From Flavobacterium xinjiangense (GTDB taxonomy: Bacteria > Bacteroidota > Bacteroidia > Flavobacteriales > Flavobacteriaceae), in NCBI RefSeq assembly GCF_900142885.1, contig NZ_FRCL01000004.1:1-64000 (forward strand): a stretch of 64,000 bases of DNA, given 5' to 3'. The notes under the pieces were generated by a model. That model was not told where the DNA came from. It was given only the letters and a program-made list of their open reading frames with translations, and did not search any database. Shown here in pieces: positions 38,005 through 47,790 of this stretch (positions are counted from its first letter, which is position 1; every line of letters starts with the position of its first letter). Both the position numbers and the translations under genes were made by a program.

Positions 38005-38028
38005 CTTCTCAAAATTTTCTTATTTTTG
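37999..38028 (+). promoter_or_regulatory. Promoter of prfB
   Basis: TTG (37999-38001), 19 bp, TATTTTTG (38021-38028) is a complete promoter match. Transcription should begin near 38035, about 15 nt before the start codon. Confidence 0.65.
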
Positions 38029-38049
38029 TGCCACAAAATTACATAATTT

Positions 38050-39148
38050 ATGACAACTACCGAACAAATTAAAGGTATTGTAGAGCGCCTTGGTGCGTTG
38101 AGGAGGTATCTTTGACGTTGATGCCAAATTAATTGAAATTTCTAACGAAGAAGAAAAAACTTTTGCCCCCAACTTTTGGAATAACGCAAAAGAAGCTGAA
38201 CTCATTGTAAAGAATCTTCGAAATAAAAAAAAATGGATTGAAGATTACAACAAAGCAGTCGAAATGACTGATGAGTTGCAACTGGCCTATGATTTTTATA
38301 AAGAAGGAGAACTTACAACAGAAGAATTAGACGAGCAATACAAGCAAACCCAAGACCACATTGAAGCTATTGAATTCAAAAATATGCTTTCGGACGAAGG
38401 GGATACTTTGAGCGCTGTTGTACAAATTACGGCTGGCGCCGGTGGAACGGAAAGTTGCGATTGGGCTGAAATGCTGATGCGTATGTATATGATGTGGGGC
38501 GAAAAATACGGCTACAAGATAAAAGAACTGAATTACCAAAAAGGAGAGGCTGCAGGAATAAAAACCGTTACGCTCGAATTTGAAGGGGACTATTCTTTTG
38601 GATATTTAAAAGGCGAAAATGGTGTACATCGATTGGTTCGCATTTCCCCTTTTGACAGTAACGCCAAACGTCATACTTCGTTTGCATCGGTTTATGTATA
38701 TCCGCTGGTAGATGACAGTATCGAAATTGACATTAATCCTGCTGATATTGAAATTACAACTTCACGATCCAGTGGTGCGGGAGGACAAAATGTAAATAAA
38801 GTAGAGACTAAAGTACAATTGTTTCATAAACCAACCGGAATTCAAATACAATGTTCTGAAACGCGGTCACAGCAAGATAACAGACAACGTGCCATGCAAA
38901 TGTTACGATCTCAATTGTATGAAATTGAGTTAAAAAAGAAACAGGCACAACGCGCTGATATCGAAGCTGGAAAAATGAAAATAGAATGGGGTTCACAAAT
39001 CAGGAATTATGTGATGCAACCCTATAAATTAGTCAAAGACGTTCGAACCGGTCATGAAACCAGCAATGTTGATGGCGTAATGAATGGAGAAATCGATGAA
39101 TTCTTAAAAGCCTATCTGATGATGATGGGACAACAGGAAGAAGAATAG
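38050..39148 (+). CDS. prfB: Peptide chain release factor 2, with programmed +1 frameshift
   Basis: The 365-residue RF2 recognises UGA and UAA stops and triggers peptide release. The first 21 codons end at TGA (38113-38115) inside AGG AGG TAT CTT TGA C, the classic RF2 autoregulatory site. A +1 slip on CTT continues at GAC (38114), giving the known RF2 length. The stop-recognition tripeptide SPF lies in [13 protein letters not shown] and the catalytic GGQ in [14 protein letters not shown]. When RF2 is scarce, the frameshift is favoured. It has its own strong promoter and terminator. Confidence 0.97.
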
Positions 39149-39212
39149 TATTCAGCTTGCGGTGCTCAGTTTTCAGTGACAAGTGAGTACTTCAAAAGAT
39201 AAAATAAGTAAT

Positions 39213-39260
39213 AAAATCCCCTTAACTTTCGTTATTCGAAATGTTTGAGGGGATTTTTTT
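39213..39260 (+). terminator. Terminator after prfB
   Basis: AAAATCCCCT pairs with AGGGGATTTT, with an inner AAC/GTT and TTCG/CGAA stem, then a T-run. Confidence 0.8.
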
Positions 39261-39303
39261 GAATATTATAAGCTCGTTTTCTAGACTGTTGCTGAAGAAC
39301 TAT

Positions 39304-40020
39304 TTAAAGACCACTTTTCAAAACATCGTAATTACCCATAATTATAGTTGGGTTTAGTTTGGGATCTAACCAATTCACAATCAACTTCATATTTTCCTCA
39401 TTAATAGCAACACAACCCGCAGTGAAATAAGGCTTTTTTACACCCAAATGAAAAAATATAGCGCTTCCTTTTCCTTTTATTACGGGTTTCGTATTATATT
39501 CTATAACCATGCAATACTTGTAGGCATCATTATTCAGAAATAGATTTTCATATGATTTTGCATTGGTAGCACCTCTTACGTATTTATTATAATCAGCCGA
39601 ATTTGGATCATCAATCCATTTATCTTCTTTAGTGGTTTGTTGGTATTCCAATAATGTAATTAAGTGTTTTTCATAAGTAAATAATTTACCTAAACGAAAT
39701 ATTCCGGTTGGCGACTTGCCGTCACCTTCAATCTTTTTTTGCGGAGGTGCAAAACCATTTTTACCAACACCTACTTCTACCGGATCATATTTCACAACCC
39801 AACTCCCCTCTTTCCTCTCTAAAGCAACAAGAAAAGCACTATAATTTTCTGGCTGGTAATTGTACACTACCAACAATTGTTCACAATTTTCTATTTTACT
39901 TTTACTATGATCTGCAATTAATAATGCAACTTCAATCATTCTATTATCTGCTTGAGCGGCTATGTTAATACAAAAAAACAGTAAGGCAGGCAAAAATAAA
40001 AAACGGTTAAAAAGTTTCAT
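39304..40020 (-). CDS. Secreted L,D-transpeptidase (YkuD domain)
   Basis: The 238-residue protein has a signal peptide (MKLFNRFLFLPALLFFCINIAAQ) and a YkuD catalytic domain. The active site is FFHLGVKKPYFTAGCVAINE, with the histidine and the nucleophile cysteine in AGC. Such enzymes form 3-3 cross-links in peptidoglycan or anchor proteins to it. KSPTGIFRLGKLFTYEK is the usual upstream strand. It is a single gene. A TATGTTTG promoter box lies at 40103-40096 on the minus strand. Confidence 0.87.
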   Translation of the reverse strand: MKLFNRFLFLPALLFFCINIAAQADNRMIEVALLIADHSKSKIENCEQLLVVYNYQPENYSAFLVALERKEGSWVVKYDPVEVGVGKNGFAPPQKKIEGDGKSPTGIFRLGKLFTYEKHLITLLEYQQTTKEDKWIDDPNSADYNKYVRGATNAKSYENLFLNNDAYKYCMVIEYNTKPVIKGKGSAIFFHLGVKKPYFTAGCVAINEENMKLIVNWLDPKLNPTIIMGNYDVLKSGL

Positions 40021-40538
40021 TTATTGTGGATATATTATTCAATTGCTAGTAATAAAGTCGAATTAGGATTGTAAATTCGATTGTAATTTCACCTGCAAAC
40101 ATAGCCAATTTATCGTAAAACCATTACGCAGTTTGAACCCTGTTTTAAAAGCACTACTGTAAAAAAACTAAAGCCATTCGGTCAAAGAAACTGAAACACC
40201 TGCCGTTTTTAGCAAATGATTATACTCGATCAGCGTTTCAAGAAAGCTGCATGAATCTTTTTAGAATATATTTTTACGCGATAAAACACAAGATTTAAAT
40301 TTGAGCATCTACTATAAAACAAGAAGAAAAGAATATAAACAAAGAAATTTTGAATGATAAAGCTATTCATGTACATTATAAATTAACCCGCAAATTGAGG
40401 TACAAAATATTTTGTTTTTGAATCGTGTCTTAAATTAGAGCCATTTTAAACTTGTTAAAGAAGTGCGAAAGATTTGGAATTACAACTCGAAATTGTTTTA
40501 TTTGGTAAAAATACAATACTAAATCCAACTTGTAAGAA
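40021..40538. other. A+T-rich spacer between the transpeptidase and lpxD
   Basis: It holds the transpeptidase -7 box (40096-40103, minus) and no gene, strong hairpin or clear plus-strand promoter that I can see. Confidence 0.4.
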
Positions 40539-41537
40539 ATGAAATCCTACACAATTCAAGAAATAAATGAGATTTTAAAAGGAGAGGTAATAGGGAATAC
40601 TATCCAACACATTACTGCACCTGAACAACTTGAAGCTGCCAATGAATCTGAAATTTCTTTCATTGGAAACAAAAAATATGAAAAGTTTTGGTCTACATCG
40701 AAAGCTTGTGTCGCAGTTGTTAATGAAGATATATCTATAGAGCCAGGAGAAGACAGAGCTTTTATAAAAGTAAAAAATGCTGATTTGGCTATGTCTCAAG
40801 TTTTAGCCCTTTTTGCTCCACCAGCTCCCGTATTTAATATTGATATTCATCCGACAGCAGTTATAGATGACACCGCTATTATTTGTAATGGTGTTCGAAT
40901 TGGTGCAGGTTGCTATATAGGACCAAAAGTTGTACTTGGTGACAATACAACAATATATCCTAATGTTACTATTTTAGACGAATGTACTATAGGAAAAAAT
41001 ACTGTAATCTGGTCCGGAACAGTAATTAGAGAGCGATGTCATGTAGGGAACGATTGTATTATACATCCCAATGCGACGATTGGCGCGGATGGTTTTGGCT
41101 TCCGTCCTGATCCTGAACGAGGTTTGGTAAAAATCCCGCAAATTGGAAATGTAATTATTGGCAATAATGTTGAAATTGGTGCAAATTCTTGCGTTGACCG
41201 AGGAAAATTCAGTTCTACCATTTTAGGAGACGGTTGCAAAATTGACAATTTAGTACAGATCGGTCATAACAGTAAATTAGGCCGTTTTTGTATCATGGCT
41301 GGAAACAGCGGATTGGCTGGTTCAGTAACTCTAGGAAATGGGGTAATTATAGGCGGAAGCGCTTCTATAAAAGATCACGTAACAATTGGTGACGGTGCCG
41401 TTGTAGGCGCTGGATCTGGTGTAACAGGAGATATTCCAGCTGGAAAAACCATGTTAGGATATCCGGCTGTCGAAGCACGTGATGCATTAAAACAATGGGC
41501 AATTTTAAAAAGAATGGTTGCCGATTCGAAAAAATAA
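40539..41537 (+). CDS. lpxD: UDP-3-O-acylglucosamine N-acyltransferase-like protein
   Basis: The 332-residue left-handed beta-helix enzyme adds the N-linked hydroxy-acyl chain during lipid A synthesis. The N-terminal uridine-binding domain (QEINEILKGEVIG) is followed by many hexapeptide repeats (residues about 105-310) such as CIIHPNATIGADGFGF. The catalytic His lies in IDNLVQIGHNSKLG. lpxC and fabZ, frequent partners, are not adjacent, so this may be a second LpxD-type copy. A C-terminal helix (KQWAILKRMV) is present, as in LpxD. Confidence 0.88.
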   Translation: MKSYTIQEINEILKGEVIGNTIQHITAPEQLEAANESEISFIGNKKYEKFWSTSKACVAVVNEDISIEPGEDRAFIKVKNADLAMSQVLALFAPPAPVFNIDIHPTAVIDDTAIICNGVRIGAGCYIGPKVVLGDNTTIYPNVTILDECTIGKNTVIWSGTVIRERCHVGNDCIIHPNATIGADGFGFRPDPERGLVKIPQIGNVIIGNNVEIGANSCVDRGKFSSTILGDGCKIDNLVQIGHNSKLGRFCIMAGNSGLAGSVTLGNGVIIGGSASIKDHVTIGDGAVVGAGSGVTGDIPAGKTMLGYPAVEARDALKQWAILKRMVADSKK

Positions 41538-41563
41538 CTAATCTTAACATTTGTTAAATTCAG

Positions 41564-41593
41564 AAAAAAACAGAACTTAAATTCTGTTTTTTT
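41564..41593 (+). terminator. Terminator after lpxD
   Basis: AAAAAAACAGAA (41564-41575) pairs with TTCTGTTTTTTT (41582-41593) over a 6-nt loop. Confidence 0.85.
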
Positions 41594-41701
41594 GCTATAA
41601 TACCAATAATATATTCTATTTTCTTTCTAAACTAACAGTGCTTAAAAGATTTATTCAATAATTTTTTTAATTTAGCGCATATTACTTAACACTATTTTAT
41701 C

Positions 41702-43330
41702 ATGGATTTGAACTTCAATAAAAACGAAGACCACAATAAACTTTTACTTTCAGCATTACGTCAAAAATTAAGCCTTGTTAAATTGGGCGGTGGTGAAAAA
41801 CGCATTCAAAAATTGCATGGCGAAGGCAAAATGACTGCTCGGGAACGAATCGATTATTTATTGGATCCCAAAGCTAAAAGTATAGAAATTGGTGCATTTG
41901 TTGGTGAAGGAATGTATGCAGAGCATGGCGGTTGCCCTTCGGGTGGAGTTGTTGTGAAAATAGGATATATAAGAGGTAAACAATGTATTGTCGTGGCCAA
42001 TGATGCGACGGTAAAAGCGGGTGCCTGGTTTCCAATTACAGCTAAGAAAAACTTACGTGCGCAGGAAATCGCAATGGAAAATAGATTGCCAATTATTTAT
42101 TTAGTAGATAGCGCCGGAGTGTATTTGCCTTTGCAAGATGAAATTTTTCCTGACAAAGAACATTTTGGTCGCATTTTCAGAAATAATGCTCTAATGAGTA
42201 GTATGGGAATTACACAAATTTCTGCCGTTATGGGAAGTTGTGTTGCCGGTGGAGCTTATCTGCCAATTATGAGTGATGAAGCTCTGATTGTCGAAAAAAC
42301 AGGAAGTATTTTCTTGGCAGGAAGCTATTTAGTCAAAGCAGCCATTGGCGAAAGCATCGATAATGAAACATTGGGCGGAGCAACAACACACTGCGAAATT
42401 TCGGGTGTTACGGATTATAAAGCCAAAGATGACAAAGACGCATTAGATAAAATAAAAAATATAGTTGATAAAATTGGTGATTTCGATAAAGCTGGATATA
42501 GCCGAATAAAAGCAGTAAAACCAGCATTAGAAGAAAATGATATCTATGGTATTTTGCCAAAAGCTCGAAATGAACAATATGATATGATGGAAATCATCAA
42601 TCGTTTAGTTGACAATTCTGAGTTTGAAGCGTACAAAGATGGTTACGGTCAAACTATTATTACTGGTTATGCCAGAATTGATGGTTGGGCAGTTGGAATT
42701 GTTGCTAACCAAAGAAAAGTAGTGAAAACTAAAAATGGTGAAATGCAATTTGGTGGCGTAATCTATTCGGATAGTGCGGATAAAGCCACTCGATTTATTG
42801 CCAATTGCAACCAAAAGAAAATTCCTTTAGTTTTCGTCCAGGATGTTACCGGTTTTATGGTTGGATCTAAATCAGAACATGGCGGAATCATAAAAGATGG
42901 TGCTAAAATGGTGAATGCCGTTTCTAATTCAGTCGTTCCAAAATTCACGGTTATTGTTGGGAATTCTTATGGTGCTGGAAATTACGCCATGTGTGGAAAA
43001 GCATACGATCCAAGATTAATTTTTGCTTGGCCAAGTGCTGAATTAGCAGTGATGGGAGGAACACAAGCAGCGAAAGTATTGGCACAAATTGAAGCTTCTT
43101 CGCTTAAAGCAAAAGGAGAAATTGTGGATGAAGCCAAAGAGAAAGCTCTTTTTGACAAGATTAAAGCAAGATATGACGAGCAGGTTTCTCCGTATTATGC
43201 TGCTTCCAGACTTTGGACAGATGCTATTATTGATCCATTAGATACCCGAACTTGGATTTCTATGGGAATTGAGGCTGCAAACCACTCTCCTATTGAAAAG
43301 AAATTTAATTTAGGAGTTATTCAGGTATAA
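41702..43330 (+). CDS. Acyl-CoA carboxylase carboxyltransferase beta subunit, MCC-like
   Basis: The 542-residue subunit moves CO2 from biotin to an acyl-CoA. Two crotonase-like halves are seen: KLHGEGKMTARERIDYLLDP then the first oxyanion region, and FVQDVTGFMVGSKSEHGGI with GNSYGAGNYAMCG in the second. The segment EIFPDKEHFGRIFRNNALMS resembles methylcrotonoyl-CoA carboxylase (leucine breakdown) more than propionyl-CoA carboxylase. No biotin-carrying alpha subunit lies adjacent, so the substrate is an inference. The hydrolase gene follows 9 bp later. Confidence 0.88.
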   Translation: MDLNFNKNEDHNKLLLSALRQKLSLVKLGGGEKRIQKLHGEGKMTARERIDYLLDPKAKSIEIGAFVGEGMYAEHGGCPSGGVVVKIGYIRGKQCIVVANDATVKAGAWFPITAKKNLRAQEIAMENRLPIIYLVDSAGVYLPLQDEIFPDKEHFGRIFRNNALMSSMGITQISAVMGSCVAGGAYLPIMSDEALIVEKTGSIFLAGSYLVKAAIGESIDNETLGGATTHCEISGVTDYKAKDDKDALDKIKNIVDKIGDFDKAGYSRIKAVKPALEENDIYGILPKARNEQYDMMEIINRLVDNSEFEAYKDGYGQTIITGYARIDGWAVGIVANQRKVVKTKNGEMQFGGVIYSDSADKATRFIANCNQKKIPLVFVQDVTGFMVGSKSEHGGIIKDGAKMVNAVSNSVVPKFTVIVGNSYGAGNYAMCGKAYDPRLIFAWPSAELAVMGGTQAAKVLAQIEASSLKAKGEIVDEAKEKALFDKIKARYDEQVSPYYAASRLWTDAIIDPLDTRTWISMGIEAANHSPIEKKFNLGVIQV

Positions 43331-43339
43331 AAATAGAAA

Positions 43340-44647
43340 ATGAAATTAAAAAACAAACTTCTAATTTTTTCAATTTACGTTTTGGTCTCTTGTACAAAAA
43401 TTAATGCTCAAGAATCTTCTGAGAAAATACAAGATTGGGCATCTTATTCACAATCATTAGATGTCTCAGACAAAGTAGGATATGAATTTCGAATTTCTGC
43501 AGATATTAGAACGGAGAATACTAAAAAAAAATCAAAGGCAGCTTTGTGGGCCCGAGTAGATAAGAAAGATAAAAAAGTTGGTTTTTTCCAAAACGATGCC
43601 GCTACAACAAATACGACTAGAGAATGGAAAACATTTGAAATAAAAGGTGTTATTGATAAAGATGCAACAGTCTTAAATATAGGTGCCTTTTGCCAAAATA
43701 CTGGAGACTTTTACTTTGATAATTTTAAAGTAGAAGTAAAAAAAGGAAAGCAAAAATGGAAAGCGATTGCTATAAGTAATCCAAACTTTGAAGAAAATTC
43801 TTCAAAAGATGATTTATGGAAAAATGGTATTGGAAGAAATCAAATCGCTACTACAAAAAACTTTACTACTGAATATTCATCTAATAATCCATCGAAAGGA
43901 AATAAATGCTTACTAATACAATGTAAAAATATTTTAGGAAGCAATGATAGTGGGAAATTTATCGATGTTAATGGCGTAAGTTTATATTATGAAATTTATG
44001 GCGAAGGAGAACCTCTCTTATTATTGCATGGTAATGGACAATCAATGAGTTCTTTTATCAATCAGGTCGAAGAATATTCTAAATATTACAAAGTAATTTT
44101 AGTTGACTGTAGAGGAAGAGGAAATTCAACCTATCAAAAAGGAGTTGAATTAACTTTTGACCTTCAAATCGATGATATCAAATTATTTCTGGACAAATTA
44201 AATATTGAAAAGACACATATTGTTGGTTGGAGTGATGGGGGAATTATTGGATTATTAATGGCTATAAAATATCCTGAAAAAGTTAACAAATTAGTGGCCA
44301 CAGGAGCAAATATATTTCCTGATGGTATTGTTGATTTGGATGCAATGAAAAAAACAGTTTTAGATTTAGAAAAAGATAACTTGGAACATAAAAATGATTT
44401 GGTAATAAATTTGTATAATTTAGACATTAAATACCCTAACCTAGAATATGCGGATTTGGGAGTAATTAAATCTAAAACGTTAATAATGGCTGGAGATCAT
44501 GACGAAATAAAGAGCAATCACACGTTGAAAATGTTTGAATCTATACCTAATGCTCAACTAGCGATTTTACCTAATGGTTCTCATTATATTCCAGAAGAAA
44601 ATCCGAAATTGTTTAACGAAATTGTTTTGAATTTTTTGAAATACTAA
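43340..44647 (+). CDS. Lipoprotein alpha/beta-hydrolase with N-terminal carbohydrate-binding-like domain
   Basis: The 435-residue protein has a lipoprotein-like signal (MKLKNKLLIFSIYVLVSC). A beta-rich domain at about residues 30-185 resembles carbohydrate-binding jelly rolls (ARVDKKDKKVGFFQND, then FYFDNFKVEVK). From about 210 it is an alpha/beta hydrolase: LLLLHGNGQSMSSF forms the oxyanion strand, HIVGWSDGGIIGLL has the nucleophile Ser, and the acid and His follow in MAGDHDEI and NGSHYIPEE. The substrate is unknown. It is 9 bp after the carboxylase gene and 42 bp before an S41 lipoprotein. Confidence 0.82.
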   Translation: MKLKNKLLIFSIYVLVSCTKINAQESSEKIQDWASYSQSLDVSDKVGYEFRISADIRTENTKKKSKAALWARVDKKDKKVGFFQNDAATTNTTREWKTFEIKGVIDKDATVLNIGAFCQNTGDFYFDNFKVEVKKGKQKWKAIAISNPNFEENSSKDDLWKNGIGRNQIATTKNFTTEYSSNNPSKGNKCLLIQCKNILGSNDSGKFIDVNGVSLYYEIYGEGEPLLLLHGNGQSMSSFINQVEEYSKYYKVILVDCRGRGNSTYQKGVELTFDLQIDDIKLFLDKLNIEKTHIVGWSDGGIIGLLMAIKYPEKVNKLVATGANIFPDGIVDLDAMKKTVLDLEKDNLEHKNDLVINLYNLDIKYPNLEYADLGVIKSKTLIMAGDHDEIKSNHTLKMFESIPNAQLAILPNGSHYIPEENPKLFNEIVLNFLKY

Positions 44648-44689
44648 ATATTTTATTTCTCAGGATTTTTTCAATTACTATTTTAAAAC

Positions 44690-46270
44690 ATGAAAAAAAT
44701 ATTTATTTTAGTCTTTGTCTCATTATTGTTTATTCAATGTACTTCTGTAAAAAGACACAATAACCATTTAAATGATTTAATTTCTGAAGAAAAATTAAAA
44801 TCTGATGTTGATTTTACCTATAAAAAACTAAAGCGATTACACCCCAATTTATATTGGTATACTTCTAAAAAAGACCTTGATTTTAAATTAGATAGTTTAA
44901 AAATGACTATCCGAAAACCAATGACAAGTTTAGATTTTTACAAAAAACTGAGTCCCGTTGTAGCCGCTGTAAGACAAGGCCATACGTTTGTCTATCCGTC
45001 TGTAAAATTAATGACTAAGAAAGAAACCAAAGCCCTTGTAAAAAAAGGAACAGGGCCATTTTCGCAATTTGATTTCGATTATTTCAATGATAAACTGTAT
45101 GTCATAAAAAATAAATCTTATAATAAAAGCATCAAAACCGGAACCGAAGTTGTTGATGTAAACGGGATAAAACCGAAAGATTTAATTGAGGAATATAGTA
45201 AATTCTACAGTTCAGATGGTTATAATACTACCTTAAAAACCCGCAGCGCAGGCAGGAGATTTTCCTCTTTTTTTTCTACTCAGAATGGTATAAAAGACAG
45301 TTTGAGATTTAATTTTAAATACAACGATAGTTTAAAAGTAATCACGATCAAAAGACATAAAGAAGATACTACCAAAACTGTCAAAAAAATTAAAAAAACG
45401 CTGACAGCAATTGACCGAATAAAATCTAAAGCACTAAAAAAGAAGAAAAAAGTCAATGGTTATAATTCGGATTTAAAAAATTACAACCGCAACTTGCATT
45501 TTGCAGAAAGAGACAGCAGTGTTGCTGTAATGAAAATCAGAAGTTTTAAGAATGGGGATTTTAGAACTTTTTACAAAGAAAGCTTCAGTAAAATTGACCA
45601 ATATAAATCGACTACATTGGTATTGGATTTAAGAGATAATGGCGGCGGCCGTGTAACTGAAATCGCCAATTTATACTCTTATTTATCCGACTCAACTTTT
45701 GTGTTTTTGGATAAAGCCGAAGTAGTATCAAAATCAAGTTTATTAAAAGGTGCCTATTTTAATGGAGGCTCTTTTGGTGTAAAAGCTGTAAAAACTATTT
45801 TCTCCCCTTTAGTATACACTTATTTACTTTTGACCGTTCATAAAGATAAAAATGGGAAAAACATTTACGCCACTCAAACAAAACCTCATAAAGTGAACAA
45901 AGATTCTTTCAAAGGAAAAATTTATGTTCTGATCAATGGAATGAGTTTTTCTGCTTCCAGTATTATTTCCTCGAATTTAAAAGGTTCAAAAAGAGCAACT
46001 TTTGTAGGGGAAGAAACGGGAGGAGCCTACAACGGAACGGTTGCTGGATTTATGCCTCTTGTAAAATTACCGAATTCACAATTAAAAGTTCGGATCGGTT
46101 TAATGTTGATAGCTCCTCATTATAAAACAGAAATTAAAGGTAGAGGTATTTTTCCTGATGTGTCAATTACCCCAACACTTCAAGACCAAATTAAAGGAAC
46201 TGACCCAGAAATGGATTGGATTTTGAATGATATAAAATCAACTATTTCAGAAATTCCTAAAACAGAGTAG
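44690..46270 (+). CDS. Lipoprotein S41-family peptidase
   Basis: The 526-residue protein has a lipoprotein signal (MKKIFILVFVSLLFIQCTS). Its C-terminal S41 domain shows LVLDLRDNGGGRVTEIANL and INGMSFSASSIISSNL, with the probable nucleophile Ser, followed by FVGEETGGAYNG. A basic, lysine-rich insertion occupies residues about 215-265. No classic PDZ domain is obvious, although residues 105-170 (GTEVVDVNGIKPKDLIEEY) resemble one. It probably acts on peptides in the periplasm. No terminator is seen before the next spacer. Confidence 0.85.
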   Translation: MKKIFILVFVSLLFIQCTSVKRHNNHLNDLISEEKLKSDVDFTYKKLKRLHPNLYWYTSKKDLDFKLDSLKMTIRKPMTSLDFYKKLSPVVAAVRQGHTFVYPSVKLMTKKETKALVKKGTGPFSQFDFDYFNDKLYVIKNKSYNKSIKTGTEVVDVNGIKPKDLIEEYSKFYSSDGYNTTLKTRSAGRRFSSFFSTQNGIKDSLRFNFKYNDSLKVITIKRHKEDTTKTVKKIKKTLTAIDRIKSKALKKKKKVNGYNSDLKNYNRNLHFAERDSSVAVMKIRSFKNGDFRTFYKESFSKIDQYKSTTLVLDLRDNGGGRVTEIANLYSYLSDSTFVFLDKAEVVSKSSLLKGAYFNGGSFGVKAVKTIFSPLVYTYLLLTVHKDKNGKNIYATQTKPHKVNKDSFKGKIYVLINGMSFSASSIISSNLKGSKRATFVGEETGGAYNGTVAGFMPLVKLPNSQLKVRIGLMLIAPHYKTEIKGRGIFPDVSITPTLQDQIKGTDPEMDWILNDIKSTISEIPKTE

Positions 46271-46610
46271 CTTTCTATAAAATCTATCCGATACTATTTT
46301 TAAACCTTTTTTAAAGACAAATGTTCCTCATTTCCGACAAAGATTGTGGTGCTTAACTCTTCTTAAATGAAAATTGGATTTTACTACTATTAGCTTGCTT
46401 TTTAAAATTTTAAATTTAATCATTACAAAATTTAATCAATTAAATAGCCCATAAAAACTTGATTAATAAGATTTTAAAACAATTGTTCTTTGTATCTTTG
46501 ATTAATATAGTGGTAAATATAATTCTCCAAACTGCAACTTATCATTTATCATCATTTTTTTGTAAAATAAATTTTTTCTGCTAAAATTTTAATTTTAATT
46601 CAAAGAAAAA
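46271..46610 (+). promoter_or_regulatory. Spacer with -7 box before the outer-membrane-like gene
   Basis: No gene is seen. TATCTTTG at 46493-46500 is a perfect plus-strand -7 match, about 110 bp before the ATG at 46611, with no TTG at the usual distance. This would give a leader of roughly 100 nt. Confidence 0.4.
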
Positions 46611-47210
46611 ATGAAAAAAATTTTAAAAGATATCGTTTGCATTGTTTTTCTTATGATTGCTCCGTTTGCATTTGGACAAAAAGAAACTGACAATTCATTT
46701 GTGTTAGAATCTGGCATTAATTTATCATTGCCCGTTCATATTCAGATGTACAGGTCCCATAGACTTGGAATCGGTGTCAATCTAAGAGCTGCTGAGAAGA
46801 TTACACCAACAACGGAGTTTGGAGTAAGAGCGGAATACGATTATCGTTTTACGAAAAAAAATCATCCCGATGTACTACCTGAAAGTACCGTAAAAGAAAG
46901 GGCACTCTATAGAAATTTTAGCCTGTTTGCCATTAAACCAAATATACAATTTAACTTGAAATCAAATTGGTGTTTAGGAGCTGAAAGCGGAGTTGGTTAT
47001 GCGATTTCTGATGAAGACCCAAAAATTGGATTAGGTTTTGTTGATGAATATAATGGTCCTACTCGTTTTGGCTCTTGTTCCGGAATATATTTAGGGAAAT
47101 ACCTAGCTAATGACAAACTGAATATCTCCTTGAATTTAACAAATTTCATTGCTCATGGGCATGCCGAAAACACACTTGGGCTGAAGTTTAATTATTGTTT
47201 CTTTAAATAA
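46611..47210 (+). CDS. Hypothetical secreted outer-membrane-like protein
   Basis: The 199-residue protein has a signal peptide (MKKILKDIVCIVFLMIAPFAFG) followed by alternating beta strands with aromatic ends (for example GVRAEYDYRFTKK and LGAESGVGYAISDED). It ends LGLKFNYCFFK with a C-terminal aromatic residue, as in small outer-membrane beta-barrels. No domain is recognised by eye. It is a single gene after a long spacer. Confidence 0.6.
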   Translation: MKKILKDIVCIVFLMIAPFAFGQKETDNSFVLESGINLSLPVHIQMYRSHRLGIGVNLRAAEKITPTTEFGVRAEYDYRFTKKNHPDVLPESTVKERALYRNFSLFAIKPNIQFNLKSNWCLGAESGVGYAISDEDPKIGLGFVDEYNGPTRFGSCSGIYLGKYLANDKLNISLNLTNFIAHGHAENTLGLKFNYCFFK

Positions 47211-47309
47211 TTAAGTCTAAATCAAAAAATACATTATTTTGCTTTAAAATAATATTATTTTATACTAAAAATCAGTAACTTAGTATGTAATTTCTAAACT
47301 AATAATATT

Positions 47310-47732
47310 ATGAACAACGTAAAAGAGTTGAATAGATGGGCTAATGCGCACACTTATTTACCAATTGATTTGTTGCGTGTAGCTTTAGGTGTTTTTTTGT
47401 TTATGAAAGGAATCTTTTTTATAACCAATATCCAATATCTGGCTGATTTAATATCTCCTATCGATAAAATTGGAGGAGGAATGTTCCTTATTCATTATAT
47501 TGCTCCCGCTCACATGGTTGGGGGAATAATGATTGCTTTTGGTTTACTGACCAGATGGGCAATCATTGCACAATTACCAATATTAATAGCTGCGATAATT
47601 ATAAATTTCATGGGGGAAATGCATTCTCAAAATCTATTATTAGCATTATTTACATTGGCAATTTGTGCGTTTTTCCTTTTTTATGGCAGCGGAAAACATT
47701 CAGCGGATTACTATTTCAAAATGCAAAAATAA
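47310..47732 (+). CDS. DoxX-like membrane protein
   Basis: This 140-residue protein has four hydrophobic helices (about residues 18-40, 58-78, 82-100 and 105-125). The pattern LRVALGVFLFMKGIFFITN and VGGIMIAFGLLTRWAIIAQL is typical of DoxX/SURF4-like proteins. The role of this family in bacteria is poorly defined; some members affect membrane redox processes. It ends at a very strong hairpin shared with menE. Confidence 0.78.
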   Translation: MNNVKELNRWANAHTYLPIDLLRVALGVFLFMKGIFFITNIQYLADLISPIDKIGGGMFLIHYIAPAHMVGGIMIAFGLLTRWAIIAQLPILIAAIIINFMGEMHSQNLLLALFTLAICAFFLFYGSGKHSADYYFKMQK

Positions 47733-47733
47733 C

Positions 47734-47782
47734 AAATCATAAAAAAAGCATCACGCGCTAACGGATGCTTTTTTTATGATTT
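47734..47782. terminator. Bidirectional terminator between DoxX and menE
   Basis: A perfect 19-bp stem (AAATCATAAAAAAAGCATC at 47734-47752 with its complement at 47764-47782) has an 11-nt loop and A/T runs on both sides. Confidence 0.92.
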
Positions 47783-47790
47783 AAATTAGT

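Noticed and set aside
38113..38115. In-frame TGA early in prfB, suggesting a pseudogene
   Set aside because: It is the standard RF2 frameshift site, with AGGAGG and CTT TGA C in the correct spacing and a full-length protein after the +1 shift.
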